Below are positions 9,203-18,775 of a stretch of 64,000 nucleotides of DNA, piece by piece. Under the pieces are notes generated by a model. That model saw nothing but the letters and a program-made list of their open reading frames with translations, was not told the origin of the DNA and searched no databases. The position numbers and the translations under genes are program-made. How positions within the stretch are numbered: the stretch's first letter is position 1; each line of letters starts with the position of its first letter. Source of the DNA: Streptomyces nigra (GTDB lineage Bacteria; Actinomycetota; Actinomycetes; Streptomycetales; Streptomycetaceae); the NCBI RefSeq assembly GCF_003074055.1, contig NZ_CP029043.1, positions 6,254,501-6,318,500 of the forward strand, in the 5' to 3' direction.

Positions 9203-10629
9203 CCGAGCGACTCGACCCGTCCCCCGGGCACGGCGACCCCTCCGGCGCCGGCGGCCGCCCCACGCCCCTCCTCGTCCTCGACGTCGTCGGCCTCACCCCC
9301 CGTCTGCTGCACCACATGCCCCACCTCAAGAAGCTCGCCCAGTCCGGCTCCCAGGCACCGCTCGGCACCGTCCTGCCCGCCGTCACCTGCGCCGCCCAGT
9401 CCACCTTCCTCACCGGCACCCACCCTTCCGAGCACGGCATCGTCGGCAACGGCTGGTACTTCCGCGAACTCGGCGACGTCCTGCTGTGGCGCCAGCACAA
9501 CGGACTGGTCTCCGGCGACAAGCTGTGGGACGCCGCCCGCCGCGCCCACCCCGGCTACACCGTCGCCAACATCTGCTGGTGGTACGCCATGGGCGCCGAC
9601 ACCGACATCACCGTCACCCCCCGCCCCGTCTACTACGCCGACGGCCGCAAGGAACCCGACTGCTACACCCGGCCCCCGGCCCTGCACGACGAACTCACCG
9701 ACAAGCTCGGCACCTTCCCGCTGTTCCACTTCTGGGGTCCCGGCGCCGACCTGGTGTCCAGCCGCTGGATCATCGACGCCACCCGGCACATCATGCGGAC
9801 CCGCGACACCGACCTGACCCTGTGCTACCTCCCTCATCTCGACTACGACCTGCAGCGCTTCGGCCCCGACGACCCGCGCTCCCTGCAGGCCGCCACCGAC
9901 CTGGACACGGCCCTCGCCCCGCTCCTGGACGACGCCCGCGAGCAGGGCCGTACCGTGGTCGCCCTCTCCGAGTACGGCATCACCCGCGCCGACCGGCCCG
10001 TCGACATCAACCGGGCCCTGCGCCGCGCCGGACTCCTCGAGGTGCACACCCAGGACGGCATGGAGTACCTGGACCCGATGGCGTCCCGCGCCTTCGCCGT
10101 CGCCGACCACCAGATCGCACACATCTACGTCCGCAGGCCCGAGGACCTCGACGCGACCAGGGAAGCCCTGAAGGACCTGCCCGGCATCGAGCGGCTCCTC
10201 GACGACGAGGGCAAGAAGACCCACCATCTCGACCACCCCCGCGCGGGCGAACTGGTCGCCGTCGCGGAGCCCGACGCCTGGTTCACCTACTACTACTGGC
10301 TCGACGACGACCGCGCGCCCGACTTCGCGCAGCTCGTCGAGATCCACCGCAAACCCGGCTACGACCCGGTCGAACTCTTCATGGACCCCCTCGACCCCTA
10401 CGTCAAGGTGAAGGCCGCGACCGCGCTCGCCCGCAAGAAACTCGGCATGCGCTACCGCATGGCGGTCGTGCCCCTGGATCCGTCACCTATTCGAGGCAGC
10501 CACGGCCGCCTCCCCGCGAGCGACGACGAAGGTCCGCTCCTCATCTGCTCCACCCCCCGCGCTGTCGGAGACCGCGTCGCGGCCACCGACGTCAAGCAAC
10601 TCCTGCTCCGGCTCGCCGGACTCGGCTGA
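9199..10629 (+). CDS. Nucleotide pyrophosphatase/phosphodiesterase-type alkaline phosphatase superfamily protein
   Basis: The ATG overlaps the EboE stop and has AAGGAG 5 bases upstream, giving 476 residues. The first metal Asp is in LLVLDVVGLTP. The nucleophile region is VTCAAQSTFLTGTHPSEHG with IVGNGWY after it, the typical NPP layout. Later metal ligands are in LPHLDYDLQRFGPDD, VALSEYGIT and VADHQIAHIY. It lacks an obvious signal peptide, so it is probably cytosolic. Ebo operons commonly encode such a phosphodiesterase (EboF role); hydrolysis of a phosphorylated cyclitol or nucleotide intermediate is inference. Confidence 0.82.
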   Translation: MTERLDPSPGHGDPSGAGGRPTPLLVLDVVGLTPRLLHHMPHLKKLAQSGSQAPLGTVLPAVTCAAQSTFLTGTHPSEHGIVGNGWYFRELGDVLLWRQHNGLVSGDKLWDAARRAHPGYTVANICWWYAMGADTDITVTPRPVYYADGRKEPDCYTRPPALHDELTDKLGTFPLFHFWGPGADLVSSRWIIDATRHIMRTRDTDLTLCYLPHLDYDLQRFGPDDPRSLQAATDLDTALAPLLDDAREQGRTVVALSEYGITRADRPVDINRALRRAGLLEVHTQDGMEYLDPMASRAFAVADHQIAHIYVRRPEDLDATREALKDLPGIERLLDDEGKKTHHLDHPRAGELVAVAEPDAWFTYYYWLDDDRAPDFAQLVEIHRKPGYDPVELFMDPLDPYVKVKAATALARKKLGMRYRMAVVPLDPSPIRGSHGRLPASDDEGPLLICSTPRAVGDRVAATDVKQLLLRLAGLG

Positions 10630-10744
10630 CACCGCACGACGCACGGCCGCCGAAATCCGACTACCGAGAGTGAAACACACGGCACTGACAACGGCCCGTC
10701 CCGGCGCCATCGGGACCGGCCACGACCGAGAAGGCAGGGCACCC

Positions 10745-11950
10745 GTGACCCCGTACTCCCAGCACTCCGATCCCTCCGGCACCGCGGCCGAGCCCCTCAC
10801 CGCCACCCCCGACGAGGCGCTGCGCCGCAGCCTCGGCGTGGGCCGCCGCCGCTTCCTCAGCACCTGCACCGCCGTGGCCGCCGGCGCCGTCGCCGCCCCG
10901 GTCTTCGGCGCCGCCCCCGCCCTGGCCCAGGACCGGGGCAGAGACCACGGCCATGACCACGGCCGCGGCCAGGTGCTCGTACCGCCGCACAAGCGCGGCA
11001 TCATCCTCTACACCGTCCGCGACGCCACCGCCCGCGACCCGCTGGCCAGCGACCTGCCGTCCGGCTTCCGCGAGGTGTTCAAGCAGCTCGCCCGGCACGG
11101 CTACCGGCAGGTCGAGTTCGCCGGTTACAACCAGCACGCGAACGCCCCCGGCGGCGCCGGCCTGGAGTCGGTCGAGGGCGCCAGGCTCCTGCGCCGCTGG
11201 CTCGACGAGTACGGGCTGCGCGCCCAGGGCAACCACGGCTTCATCCCGTCGTCCTGGCCGCTGACCGAGGCCGACAAGGACACCTTCAAGAAGCACCTGG
11301 AGATCGCCAACATCCTCGGCATGGACCACATGGGCACCGGCGGCGACCCCACCGGCAGCTCCTACCGCGCCGACTGGGACGTGGCCGCCGACAAGTGGAA
11401 CGCTCTCGGTGAGATAGCCCGCCGCGAGGGCATCAAGCTCTACACCCACAACCACGACAGCGCCTACGGCTTCCTGCTCGACGGCGGCCCGCTGGACGAC
11501 CAGGGCCGCCCGACCCGCAGTTCGGGCATCCGGAAGCTGGAGTACTTCCTCAAGGTCACCGACCCGAAGGTGGTCTGGCTGGAGATGGACATCTTCTGGG
11601 CGCACGTCGCCCAGTACAAGTTCCACACCTACACCGCGCACGACGGCTCCACCCGCAAGAGCGTCTTCGACCCGGCGGCCCTCGTCGCCCGGCACAACAA
11701 GCGCTACCCGCTGTTCCACGCCAAGGACGGCGTCGTCAGCACCACCAACGGCATGGGCTGGGACATGGTGCCGTTCGGCACCGGCGACATCGACTACACG
11801 ACGTTCTTCTCCCGCGTCGGGCTGAGCAACTACCGCAACCCGATGGTGGAGGACGACAACTCCCCGAGCGCCACCGACCCCGCGCAGTCGCTGCGCGAGG
11901 CCAAGATCAGCTACGACAACATGGCGGCCCTGCGCAAGCGGCGCTGCTGA
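10745..11950 (+). CDS. Tat-exported sugar phosphate isomerase/epimerase-like protein
   Basis: The GTG at 10745 is chosen because GAGAAGGCAGG precedes it and because an upstream in-frame ATG (10670) would add about 25 non-conserved residues. The 401-residue protein has a twin-arginine signal (VGRRRFLSTC, then an Ala-rich segment to AAPALAQD). A His/Asp-rich linker leads to a TIM barrel with metal-site stretches QVEFAGYNQH, GNHGFIP, LYTHNHDSAY, WLEMDIFWAH and LFHAKDGV. A secreted isomerase in a cyclitol/prenyl operon implies that part of the chemistry takes place outside the membrane. It ends the operon, before a strong bidirectional terminator. Confidence 0.82.
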   Translation: MTPYSQHSDPSGTAAEPLTATPDEALRRSLGVGRRRFLSTCTAVAAGAVAAPVFGAAPALAQDRGRDHGHDHGRGQVLVPPHKRGIILYTVRDATARDPLASDLPSGFREVFKQLARHGYRQVEFAGYNQHANAPGGAGLESVEGARLLRRWLDEYGLRAQGNHGFIPSSWPLTEADKDTFKKHLEIANILGMDHMGTGGDPTGSSYRADWDVAADKWNALGEIARREGIKLYTHNHDSAYGFLLDGGPLDDQGRPTRSSGIRKLEYFLKVTDPKVVWLEMDIFWAHVAQYKFHTYTAHDGSTRKSVFDPAALVARHNKRYPLFHAKDGVVSTTNGMGWDMVPFGTGDIDYTTFFSRVGLSNYRNPMVEDDNSPSATDPAQSLREAKISYDNMAALRKRRC

Positions 11951-11963
11951 GCGGCACGCGACG

Positions 11964-12010
11964 CGGACCGGGCGGTCCCTCCCGAGGTGCGGGAGGGGCC
12001 GCCCGGTCCG
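11964..12010. terminator. Strong bidirectional terminator
   Basis: A 20-base stem (11964-11983 with 11991-12010, one G:T pair) and a 7-base loop lie between the convergent Tat-isomerase and oxalate transporter genes. Confidence 0.85.
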
Positions 12011-12036
12011 TGCGGTGGTGCGGAGAGGTACCCGGC

Positions 12037-13416
12037 TCAGCCCTCCCCGAGCGGGCGGGGGTTCGGCGTCACCTTCTTGCTCTTCGTGCGCCCCGGCGGT
12101 TGCAGGAACAGCGCGACCACTCCGGCGAACAGCGAGATACCGCCCGCCAGCCCGAAGGCGCCGTTGAAGCCCCACGCGGCGACGACCATGGAACCCATGC
12201 CCGCGCCCAGGCCGGAGACCAGCTTGGAGCTGTAGACCATCCCGTAGTTGGTGGCGTTGTTGTTCTCACCGAAGTAGTCCGCGGTCATCGCCGCGAACAT
12301 CGGGAAGATGGCGCCGCCGCCGAAGCCGGAGATGGCCGAGAAGATCAGGAACAGCGGCAGGTTCTTGATCTCCGCCGACCAGATGATGCCGAACTGGGCC
12401 AGCCCCAGGATGAGACACACGTACAACAGGCATTGCTTGCGGCCGTAGAGGTCGGACAGCCAGCCGATCACACCGCGCCCGGTGCCGTTGACGATCGCCT
12501 TCAGCGACATGGCGGTGGCCACGATGCCGGCCGCGAAGCCCGCGTCCTCGCCGATGTCGACCTGGAACGCGATGCCGAAGATGTTCACGCCGGAGGTGCA
12601 GGCGAGACAGAACCACATCAGCGCGACCCGGCCGGTCTTCCAGGCCTCAAGGGGTGAGTACTGCTTGACGGCCGGCGGGTTCTTCTCCAGCGAACGCCGG
12701 GCCCGCGGGTCGTCCGGCGGGTTCAGCGGGTCGATGGTGTCGGGCCACCAGTTCTTCGGCGGGTCACGGAAGAAGAACCCGGCGACGGCCACCACCGCGG
12801 CAAGGAACAGACCGCAGGAGACCAGCACCCAGCGGAAGTTCGAGCCGTCCATGTAGCCGTGGAAGATGAAGACGAACGGTACCGAGCCGTAGGCGAAACC
12901 GCCGTTGACGAAGCCGGTCTTGCCGCCCTTGCGCTCCGGGTACCACTTGCCGACCATGTTGACGCAGGTCGCGTACACCATGCCCGCGCCCATCCCGCTG
13001 AAGACGCCGAACCCGAGGAAGGCGAGGGCGACATGCGGCGCGAAGGCCAGCGACAGATAGCCGAGCAGCGTGCCGACCGCACCCAGCATCATCGCCCACC
13101 GCGCGGGCAGCTTGCCGTTCTCCCGCAGCCGTCCCGCCGGGAAGGCCACCGCGGCCTGGCAGAACACCCAGGCGGTCATCATCCAGTAGATGCTGCTGCT
13201 GGACCACTGGTGGGCCTCGTGCAGCGTGTCCTCGGCGGACGCGAAGGCGTACTCGGCGGACGAGATGCCCATCATGCCCACCCAGGGCAGGATCACCATC
13301 CACTTGCGTTTGCGGCCCATGATGTCGACGTCGGTCTCGCCGACACGGTAGACGCGTCCGTTCCTGTCGGTCACCTCCCGGTAGGTGGCGACCCGCGTAA
13401 CGTCGGTAGTTGTCAC
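12037..13416 (-). CDS. OFA-family MFS transporter (oxalate/formate antiporter type)
   Basis: This 459-residue protein has about 12 hydrophobic segments. Typical OFA features are NMVGKWYPERKGGKTGFVNG in the middle of the N-terminal half, a long cytoplasmic loop with PPKNWWPDTIDPLNPPDD, and GRGVIGWLSDLYGRK in the C-terminal half. The GTG start at 13416 has AAGGGG upstream. It is the last gene of the oxalate group, and the terminator at 13492-13524 separates it from the CoA ligase, so it probably has its own promoter in 13417-13491. By context it exchanges oxalate for formate; OFA members also carry other monocarboxylates. Confidence 0.85.
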   Translation of the reverse strand: MTTTDVTRVATYREVTDRNGRVYRVGETDVDIMGRKRKWMVILPWVGMMGISSAEYAFASAEDTLHEAHQWSSSSIYWMMTAWVFCQAAVAFPAGRLRENGKLPARWAMMLGAVGTLLGYLSLAFAPHVALAFLGFGVFSGMGAGMVYATCVNMVGKWYPERKGGKTGFVNGGFAYGSVPFVFIFHGYMDGSNFRWVLVSCGLFLAAVVAVAGFFFRDPPKNWWPDTIDPLNPPDDPRARRSLEKNPPAVKQYSPLEAWKTGRVALMWFCLACTSGVNIFGIAFQVDIGEDAGFAAGIVATAMSLKAIVNGTGRGVIGWLSDLYGRKQCLLYVCLILGLAQFGIIWSAEIKNLPLFLIFSAISGFGGGAIFPMFAAMTADYFGENNNATNYGMVYSSKLVSGLGAGMGSMVVAAWGFNGAFGLAGGISLFAGVVALFLQPPGRTKSKKVTPNPRPLGEG

Positions 13417-13491
13417 GTTGTTTGCACCCCTTGCGTCGAAAGTTCTGGCCAGCGCCCCCTGTCCAATGCCTTTCGTGCGCGCACGGGTCCC

Positions 13492-13524
13492 GGGGCCGGC
13501 CGACGCGCACCGTCGGCCGGCCCC
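13492..13524 (-). terminator. Terminator after the CoA ligase gene
   Basis: Perfect 14-base arms (13492-13505 and 13511-13524) and a 5-base loop lie just downstream of the CoA ligase stop. Confidence 0.8.
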
Positions 13525-13537
13525 CCGCAGCCTCACC

Positions 13538-15685
13538 TCATGAGCCGCCCCCCAGCAGTCCCGCCGCCCGCGCCCACCGGTACTTGGCGCCCAGCACGGC
13601 CACCGGCTTCTCGGTCGTGTACGGGTACGCCACGACTCCCCGCTCGAAGAGGTACTGGCAGGCCTCCTCGACCTCCACGTCGCCCGCGAGCGACGCCACG
13701 ACGGGCTTCTCGATGCCCCGCTCACGGAACTCGGCCACCACGCGCGCGGTGAGCTCCGCGAAGACCATCGGGGGAGTGACGATGGTGTGCCAGTAGCCGA
13801 GGACCAGCGCATGGATCCGGGGGTCCTCCAGGCCGAGCCGGATCGTCGCCTCGTACGTCGACGGCGGCTCGCCCCCGGTGATGTCCACCGGGTTGCCCGC
13901 CGCGCCGAAGGGCGGGATGAACCGGCGGAACGCCTCGTCCAGATCCGGCGGGATCTCCATCAGGGACAGGCCGTTGTCCGTCACCGCGTCCGACAGCAGC
14001 ACACCGCTGCCGCCCGCACCGGTGATGATCACGACGTCGTCCCCCTGCGGCGTGGGCAGGACCGGCAACGCGCGCGCGTACTCCAGCATCTCGTTGAGCC
14101 CGGGAGCCCGGATGACACCGGCCTGCCGGAGGATGTCGTCGTACACGGCGTCGTCGCCCGCGAGGGCCCCGGTGTGCGACCCGGCGGCCTTGGCGCCGGC
14201 GGCCGTCCGCCCCGCCTTCAGGACCACGACGGGCTTCTTCGGCACGGTCGCCCGCGCCGCCTCGACGAAGGCGCGGCCGTCCTTCAGGTCCTCCAGGTGC
14301 ATCGCGATGCACTCGGTGTGCGGGTCCTCGCCGAACCAGGTCAGCAGGTCGTCCTCGTCCAGGTCCGACTTGTTGCCGAGCCCGACGATCGCCGACACAC
14401 CGGTCTTCGTGGTCCGCGCGAAGCCCAGGATCGCCATGCCGATGCCGCCGGACTGACTGGTCAGCGCCACCCCGCCCTTGACGTCGTACGGCGTGCAGAA
14501 CGTGGCGCACAGGTCCTGCCACGTCGAGTAGTAGCCGTAGATGTTCGGCCCGAGCAGCCGGATGCCGTGCCGCTCGGCGATCGCGACGATCTCCTCCTGG
14601 AGGGCGTGCTCACCGGTCTCCGCGAACCCGGAGGGGATCAGCACGGCGTTCGGGATGCCCTTGCGCCCCACCTCCTCCAGTGCCGACGCCACGAACTTCG
14701 CGGGGATGGCGAAGACCGCCACATCCACCTCACCGGGTACGTCCGTGACACTCTTGTACGCCTTGCGGCCCAGAATGTCATCGGCCCGGGGGTTCACCGG
14801 ATGGATGTCCCCGGCGAAACCACCGTCGACCAGATTGCGCATCACCGAGTTGCCGATCTTGCCCTGCTCGTTGGACGCGCCGATCACGGCGACCGACGAC
14901 GGCTGCATCAGCCGGCGCATGGAGGTGAGGATCTCCGCGCGCGTGTAGCGCCTGCGCTCCTTGCGCGCCTCGGTGGACAGGATCACCCGGATGTCCGCGG
15001 CCACCGCCCCCTCAGCCGTGGCGACGACCGGGTTGAGGTCCACCTCGGCGATCTCCGGGAAGTCCGCGACGAGTTGGCCGACCCGGCGGATCTGCTCGGC
15101 CACCGCCCACCGGTCCACGGCGGCCTGGCCGCGCACCCCGCGCAGGATCTCCGCGGAGCGGATCGAGTCCAGCATGGACAGCGCCTCGTCGGCGGTCACG
15201 GGCGCCAGCCGGAAGGTGACGTCCTTCAGGACCTCCACCAGGACCCCGCCCAACCCGAACGCGACCACCTTCCCGAACGTCGGATCGGTGACCGCGCCGA
15301 CGATGACCTCCTGCCCCTGCGGCAGCAGCTCCTGCACCTGGACGCCCTCGATACGGGCGCCCGCGTCGTACGCGCGCGCGTTGTCGACGATGCGGTGGAA
15401 CGCCGCCCGTACGTCCGCCGCCCCCTCGACACCCACGATCACCCCGCCGGCGTCGGTCTTGTGCAGGATGTCCGGGGAGACGATCTTCATGACGACCGGC
15501 CCGCCGAAGCGCGCCGCGTACGCCACCGCCTCGTCGACGTCCCTCGCCAGCTCCTCGCCCGGTACGGCGATCCCGTACGCGTCGGCGATCACCTTGCCCT
15601 CGGGCGCGGTCAGCGCGGTACGGCCCTCGGCCCGCACCGCGTCGAGCAGCGTCCGCACCCGGATGACGCGGTCCTCGGCCATCAC
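13538..15685 (-). CDS. ADP-forming acyl-CoA synthetase (acetate-CoA ligase family)
   Basis: This protein of about 715 residues has an ATP-grasp domain first (residues 1-240, with VVMKIVSPDILHKTDAGGV), then a CoA-binding Rossmann domain (SVAVIGASNEQGKIGNSVM near 270) and a succinyl-CoA-ligase-like domain with the phospho-His region AAGSHTGALAGDD. Enzymes of this family interconvert acyl-CoA + ADP + phosphate with acid + CoA + ATP. The start is GTG 15685 or the adjacent ATG 15682, just after the formyl-CoA transferase stop. In an oxalate operon it could activate oxalate or recover energy from formyl-CoA; the substrate is not determined by the sequence. Confidence 0.85.
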   Translation of the reverse strand: MMAEDRVIRVRTLLDAVRAEGRTALTAPEGKVIADAYGIAVPGEELARDVDEAVAYAARFGGPVVMKIVSPDILHKTDAGGVIVGVEGAADVRAAFHRIVDNARAYDAGARIEGVQVQELLPQGQEVIVGAVTDPTFGKVVAFGLGGVLVEVLKDVTFRLAPVTADEALSMLDSIRSAEILRGVRGQAAVDRWAVAEQIRRVGQLVADFPEIAEVDLNPVVATAEGAVAADIRVILSTEARKERRRYTRAEILTSMRRLMQPSSVAVIGASNEQGKIGNSVMRNLVDGGFAGDIHPVNPRADDILGRKAYKSVTDVPGEVDVAVFAIPAKFVASALEEVGRKGIPNAVLIPSGFAETGEHALQEEIVAIAERHGIRLLGPNIYGYYSTWQDLCATFCTPYDVKGGVALTSQSGGIGMAILGFARTTKTGVSAIVGLGNKSDLDEDDLLTWFGEDPHTECIAMHLEDLKDGRAFVEAARATVPKKPVVVLKAGRTAAGAKAAGSHTGALAGDDAVYDDILRQAGVIRAPGLNEMLEYARALPVLPTPQGDDVVIITGAGGSGVLLSDAVTDNGLSLMEIPPDLDEAFRRFIPPFGAAGNPVDITGGEPPSTYEATIRLGLEDPRIHALVLGYWHTIVTPPMVFAELTARVVAEFRERGIEKPVVASLAGDVEVEEACQYLFERGVVAYPYTTEKPVAVLGAKYRWARAAGLLGGGS

Positions 15686-15686
15686 G

Positions 15687-16937
15687 TCAGATCACCCCGT
15701 TCGACTTGAGCAGGCGCAGCTCCTCGTCGCCGAGGCCGAGCTCGCCGACGTAGACCTCTGCGTTGTGCTCGCCGAGCAGCGGTGAACTGGTCACCTCCAC
15801 CGGAGAGTCGGACAGCTTGAGCGGGCTGCCCACGGTCACGAAGTCGCCGCGCTCGGGGTGCGGGACGGTGACCACCATCTCGTTCGCGACCAGCGAGGAG
15901 TCCTCGATGATCTCCTTCGTGGAGAGGATCGGCCCGCACGGGATGTTGTGGGCGTTCAGCCGCTCCAGCACCTCCCACTTGGGCAGCGTCGAGGACCACT
16001 CCTCGATCAGCTGGAACATCTTGCTCAGCTTGGGCAGCCGGGCCTCCGGCGTCGCCCACTCGGGGTCGTCGGCCAGCTCGGGCCGGCCGATGAGCTCGCT
16101 GATCGGCTTCCAGCCGACGGGCTGCACGATGACGTACACGTAGTCGTTCGGGCCGCCCGGCGCGCACTTGACCGCCCAGCCCGGCTGGCCTCCGCCGGAC
16201 GCGTTCCCGGAGCGGGGAACCTCGTCGCCGAAGTCGTCGTTGGGATATTCGGGAAGTGGACCGTGGGACAGGCGCTGCTGATCGCGCAGCTTCACCCGGC
16301 AGAGGTTGAGCACGGCGTGCTGCATGGCCACATTGACCCGCTGCCCGCGCCCGGTGGACTCGCGCTGGAAGAGCGCCGCGAGAATCCCGGCCACGGCGTG
16401 CACACCCGTGCCCGAGTCCCCGATCTGGGCCCCCGTCGCCAGCGGCGGCCCGTCCTCGAAACCGGTGGTCGACATCGACCCGCCCATGGCCTGCGCCACG
16501 ACCTCGTACGCCTTGAAGTCGGTGTACGGGCCGTCGCCGAACCCCTTGATGGAGGCATAGACGATCCGAGGATTGATCTCCTGGATGCGGTCCCAGGTGA
16601 AGCCCATGCGGTCGACCGCGCCCGGCCCGAAGTTCTCGACCATGACGTCGGAGCGCCGGATCAGCTCGGTCAGGATCTCCTTGCCGCGCTCGGTCTTGGT
16701 GTTCAGGGTGATGCTCCGCTTGTTGCAGTTGAGCATCGTGAAGTAGAGGGAGTCGACGTCCGGGAGGTCGCGCAACTGCTTGCGCGTGATGTCACCGGTC
16801 GGCGCCTCCAGCTTGACGACGTCCGCGCCGAGCCAGGCGAGCAACTGGGTCGCGGACGGCCCGGACTGCACATGCGTCATGTCCAGGACGCGGATGCCTT
16901 CGAGAGCCTTGGACGGAGTATCCGTCGTGCCGGTCAT
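15687..16937 (-). CDS. frc: Formyl-CoA:oxalate CoA-transferase
   Basis: This 416-residue class III CoA-transferase moves CoA from formyl-CoA to oxalate. Seen are RVLDMTHVQSGPSATQLLAW, the catalytic Asp in GAQIGDSGTGVHA, the glycine-rich loop GNASGGGQPGWAVKC and AMQHAVLNLCRVKLRDQQ, as in known Frc proteins. The ATG at 16937 is preferred because GAGGTGG lies 5 bases upstream; an in-frame GTG at 16946 would remove that spacing. It lies between the decarboxylase and ligase genes with almost no gaps, indicating one transcript. Confidence 0.93.
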   Translation of the reverse strand: MTGTTDTPSKALEGIRVLDMTHVQSGPSATQLLAWLGADVVKLEAPTGDITRKQLRDLPDVDSLYFTMLNCNKRSITLNTKTERGKEILTELIRRSDVMVENFGPGAVDRMGFTWDRIQEINPRIVYASIKGFGDGPYTDFKAYEVVAQAMGGSMSTTGFEDGPPLATGAQIGDSGTGVHAVAGILAALFQRESTGRGQRVNVAMQHAVLNLCRVKLRDQQRLSHGPLPEYPNDDFGDEVPRSGNASGGGQPGWAVKCAPGGPNDYVYVIVQPVGWKPISELIGRPELADDPEWATPEARLPKLSKMFQLIEEWSSTLPKWEVLERLNAHNIPCGPILSTKEIIEDSSLVANEMVVTVPHPERGDFVTVGSPLKLSDSPVEVTSSPLLGEHNAEVYVGELGLGDEELRLLKSNGVI

Positions 16938-16947
16938 GCAGGCCACC

Positions 16948-18630
16948 TCACTTGTACATGGTCTGGTTCATGGTTCCGGGGGCGTACGCGTCGGGATCGA
17001 CCCAGACGTTGATCAGCGACGGCTTCCCGGACTCACGGGCGCGCCGCAGCGCGGGGCCGATGTCGGCGGGGTCGCGGACCTCCTCGCCGTAACCGCCCAG
17101 CATCTGAGCGAACTTGTCGTAGTGGACGTCGCCCAGGGTGTTGCCGACCCGCTCGCGCTCCAGGCCGTACTTCTGCGCCTGGCCGTAGCGGATCTGGTTC
17201 ATCGAGGAGTTGTTGCCGACGATGCCGACGAAGGGGAGGTCGTAGCGGACGAGGGTCTCGAAGTCCCAGCCGGTCAGGGAGAACGCGCCGTCGCCGAAGA
17301 GCGCGACGACCTCCTTGTCGGGCCGCGCCTGCTTGGCCGCGAGCACGAACGGCACCCCGACGCCGAGCGTGCCGAGCGGACCCGGGTCCATCCAGTGCCC
17401 GGGCGACTTGGGCTGCACGACCTGACCGGAGAAGGTGACGATGTCGCCGCCGTCGCCGATGTAGATGGAGTCCTCGGTGAGGAAGTCGTTGATCTCGCTG
17501 ACCAGCCGGTACGGGTGGATCGGCGAGGCGTCCGACTTCAGGCTGGGCAGCCGCTTCTCCAGGGCGGTCTGCTCGGCCGCGCGCAGCTCGTCCAGCCACT
17601 CCTTGCGCTTGGACGCGCCGCCGTTGACGCGCCCGGAGGCGGCCTCGGTCACCGACTTCAGCACCAGACCGGCGTCCCCGACGATGCCGAGGTCGATGTC
17701 GCGGTTCTTGCCGACGGTGCGGTAGTCGAGGTCGATCTGCACGACGGTCGCGTCCGGCGACAGCCGCTTGCCGTAGCCCATGCGGAAGTCGAAGGGCGTG
17801 CCGACGATCACGATGACGTCGGCGTTGGAGAAGGCGTACCGGCGGGACAGCTGGAAGTGGTGCGGGTCGCCGGGCGGCAGGGTGCCGCGGCCGGCGCCGT
17901 TCATATAGGCGGGGATGTTGAGGGTGCGTACGAGTTCGACGGCCGCCTCGGTGCCCCGCGTCGTCCACACCTGGCTGCCGAGCAGGATGGCCGGCTTCTC
18001 GGCGTGGACGAGCAGATCGGCGAGCCGCTCCACGGCCTCCGGGTCGCCGGCGGAGCGGGTGGAGGCACGGTAGGCGCCCGGCTGGGGCACCCGCGCCTTC
18101 GCCACCGGCACCTTGGCGTCGAGGACGTCGCGGGGGATCTCCAGGAAGGAGGGCCCGGGGGCGCCGTGGTAGCACTCGCGGAACGCCATCGAGACCATGT
18201 CCGCGGCGCGCGCCGTGTCCGGCACGGCCGCCGCGAACTTGGTGATCGGCGTCATCATGTCGACGTGCGGCAGGTCCTGCAGGGACCCCATCTTGTGCTG
18301 GGTGAGGGCGCCCTGGCCGCCGATGAGCAGCATCGGTGACTCGGCGCGGAAGGCGTTGGCGACGCCGGTGACGGCGTCGGTGGTGCCGGGTCCGGCGGTG
18401 ACGACGGCGCAGCCGGGCTTGCCGGTGATACGGGCGTACCCGTCGGCGGCGTGGGCGGCGACCTGCTCGTGACGGACGTCGACGACCTCGATGCCCTCGT
18501 CGACGCAGCCGTCGTAGATATCGATGATGTGGCCGCCGCAGAGAGTGTAGATGCGGTCGACCCCCTCGGCCTTCAGCGCCTTGGCTACGAGATGACCACC
18601 GGAGATGACGTCCTGGGTGTCGTCGGGCAT
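16948..18630 (-). CDS. oxc: Oxalyl-CoA decarboxylase
   Basis: This 560-residue thiamine-diphosphate enzyme releases CO2 from oxalyl-CoA to give formyl-CoA. The ThDP activating Glu is in VDVRHEQVAAHAADGYAR and the ThDP/Mg motif is GDGAFSLTGWDFETLVR, continuing to NNSSMN. The ADP-binding middle domain and the C-terminal tail are complete. The ATG at 18630 follows AGGAC. It is the first gene of the minus-strand oxalate operon and faces the sucCD-like genes across the palindromic operator at 18683-18706. Confidence 0.93.
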   Translation of the reverse strand: MPDDTQDVISGGHLVAKALKAEGVDRIYTLCGGHIIDIYDGCVDEGIEVVDVRHEQVAAHAADGYARITGKPGCAVVTAGPGTTDAVTGVANAFRAESPMLLIGGQGALTQHKMGSLQDLPHVDMMTPITKFAAAVPDTARAADMVSMAFRECYHGAPGPSFLEIPRDVLDAKVPVAKARVPQPGAYRASTRSAGDPEAVERLADLLVHAEKPAILLGSQVWTTRGTEAAVELVRTLNIPAYMNGAGRGTLPPGDPHHFQLSRRYAFSNADVIVIVGTPFDFRMGYGKRLSPDATVVQIDLDYRTVGKNRDIDLGIVGDAGLVLKSVTEAASGRVNGGASKRKEWLDELRAAEQTALEKRLPSLKSDASPIHPYRLVSEINDFLTEDSIYIGDGGDIVTFSGQVVQPKSPGHWMDPGPLGTLGVGVPFVLAAKQARPDKEVVALFGDGAFSLTGWDFETLVRYDLPFVGIVGNNSSMNQIRYGQAQKYGLERERVGNTLGDVHYDKFAQMLGGYGEEVRDPADIGPALRRARESGKPSLINVWVDPDAYAPGTMNQTMYK

Positions 18631-18682
18631 GGCGAAGTCCTGTCCCTTCGTAGGGGGTGGGAGCGGCTCTCGCGGTACATTG

Positions 18683-18706
18683 CATACAGTCGACGAATAC
18701 TGTATG
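18683..18706. promoter_or_regulatory. Palindromic operator in the oxc / sucC-like divergent promoter
   Basis: CATACAGT and ACTGTATG are perfect 8-base inverted arms separated by 8 bases. The AT-rich palindrome stands out in this GC-rich region and overlaps possible -35 (TTGCAT at 18680) and -10 (TATGAA at 18703) elements spaced by 17. Sites like this are typical of GntR-family regulators. No regulator gene is in the immediate vicinity. Confidence 0.7.
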
Positions 18707-18775
18707 AACCTTGTTATCCCGCATCCGGTGGGTGGTGTCCAGGGGGCGTGCGGCACTTTCGAGTCAGGAGCCGAA

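Noticed and set aside
16938..16946. GTG 16946 as start of formyl-CoA transferase
   Set aside because: The ribosome site GAGGTGG is placed correctly only for ATG 16937.
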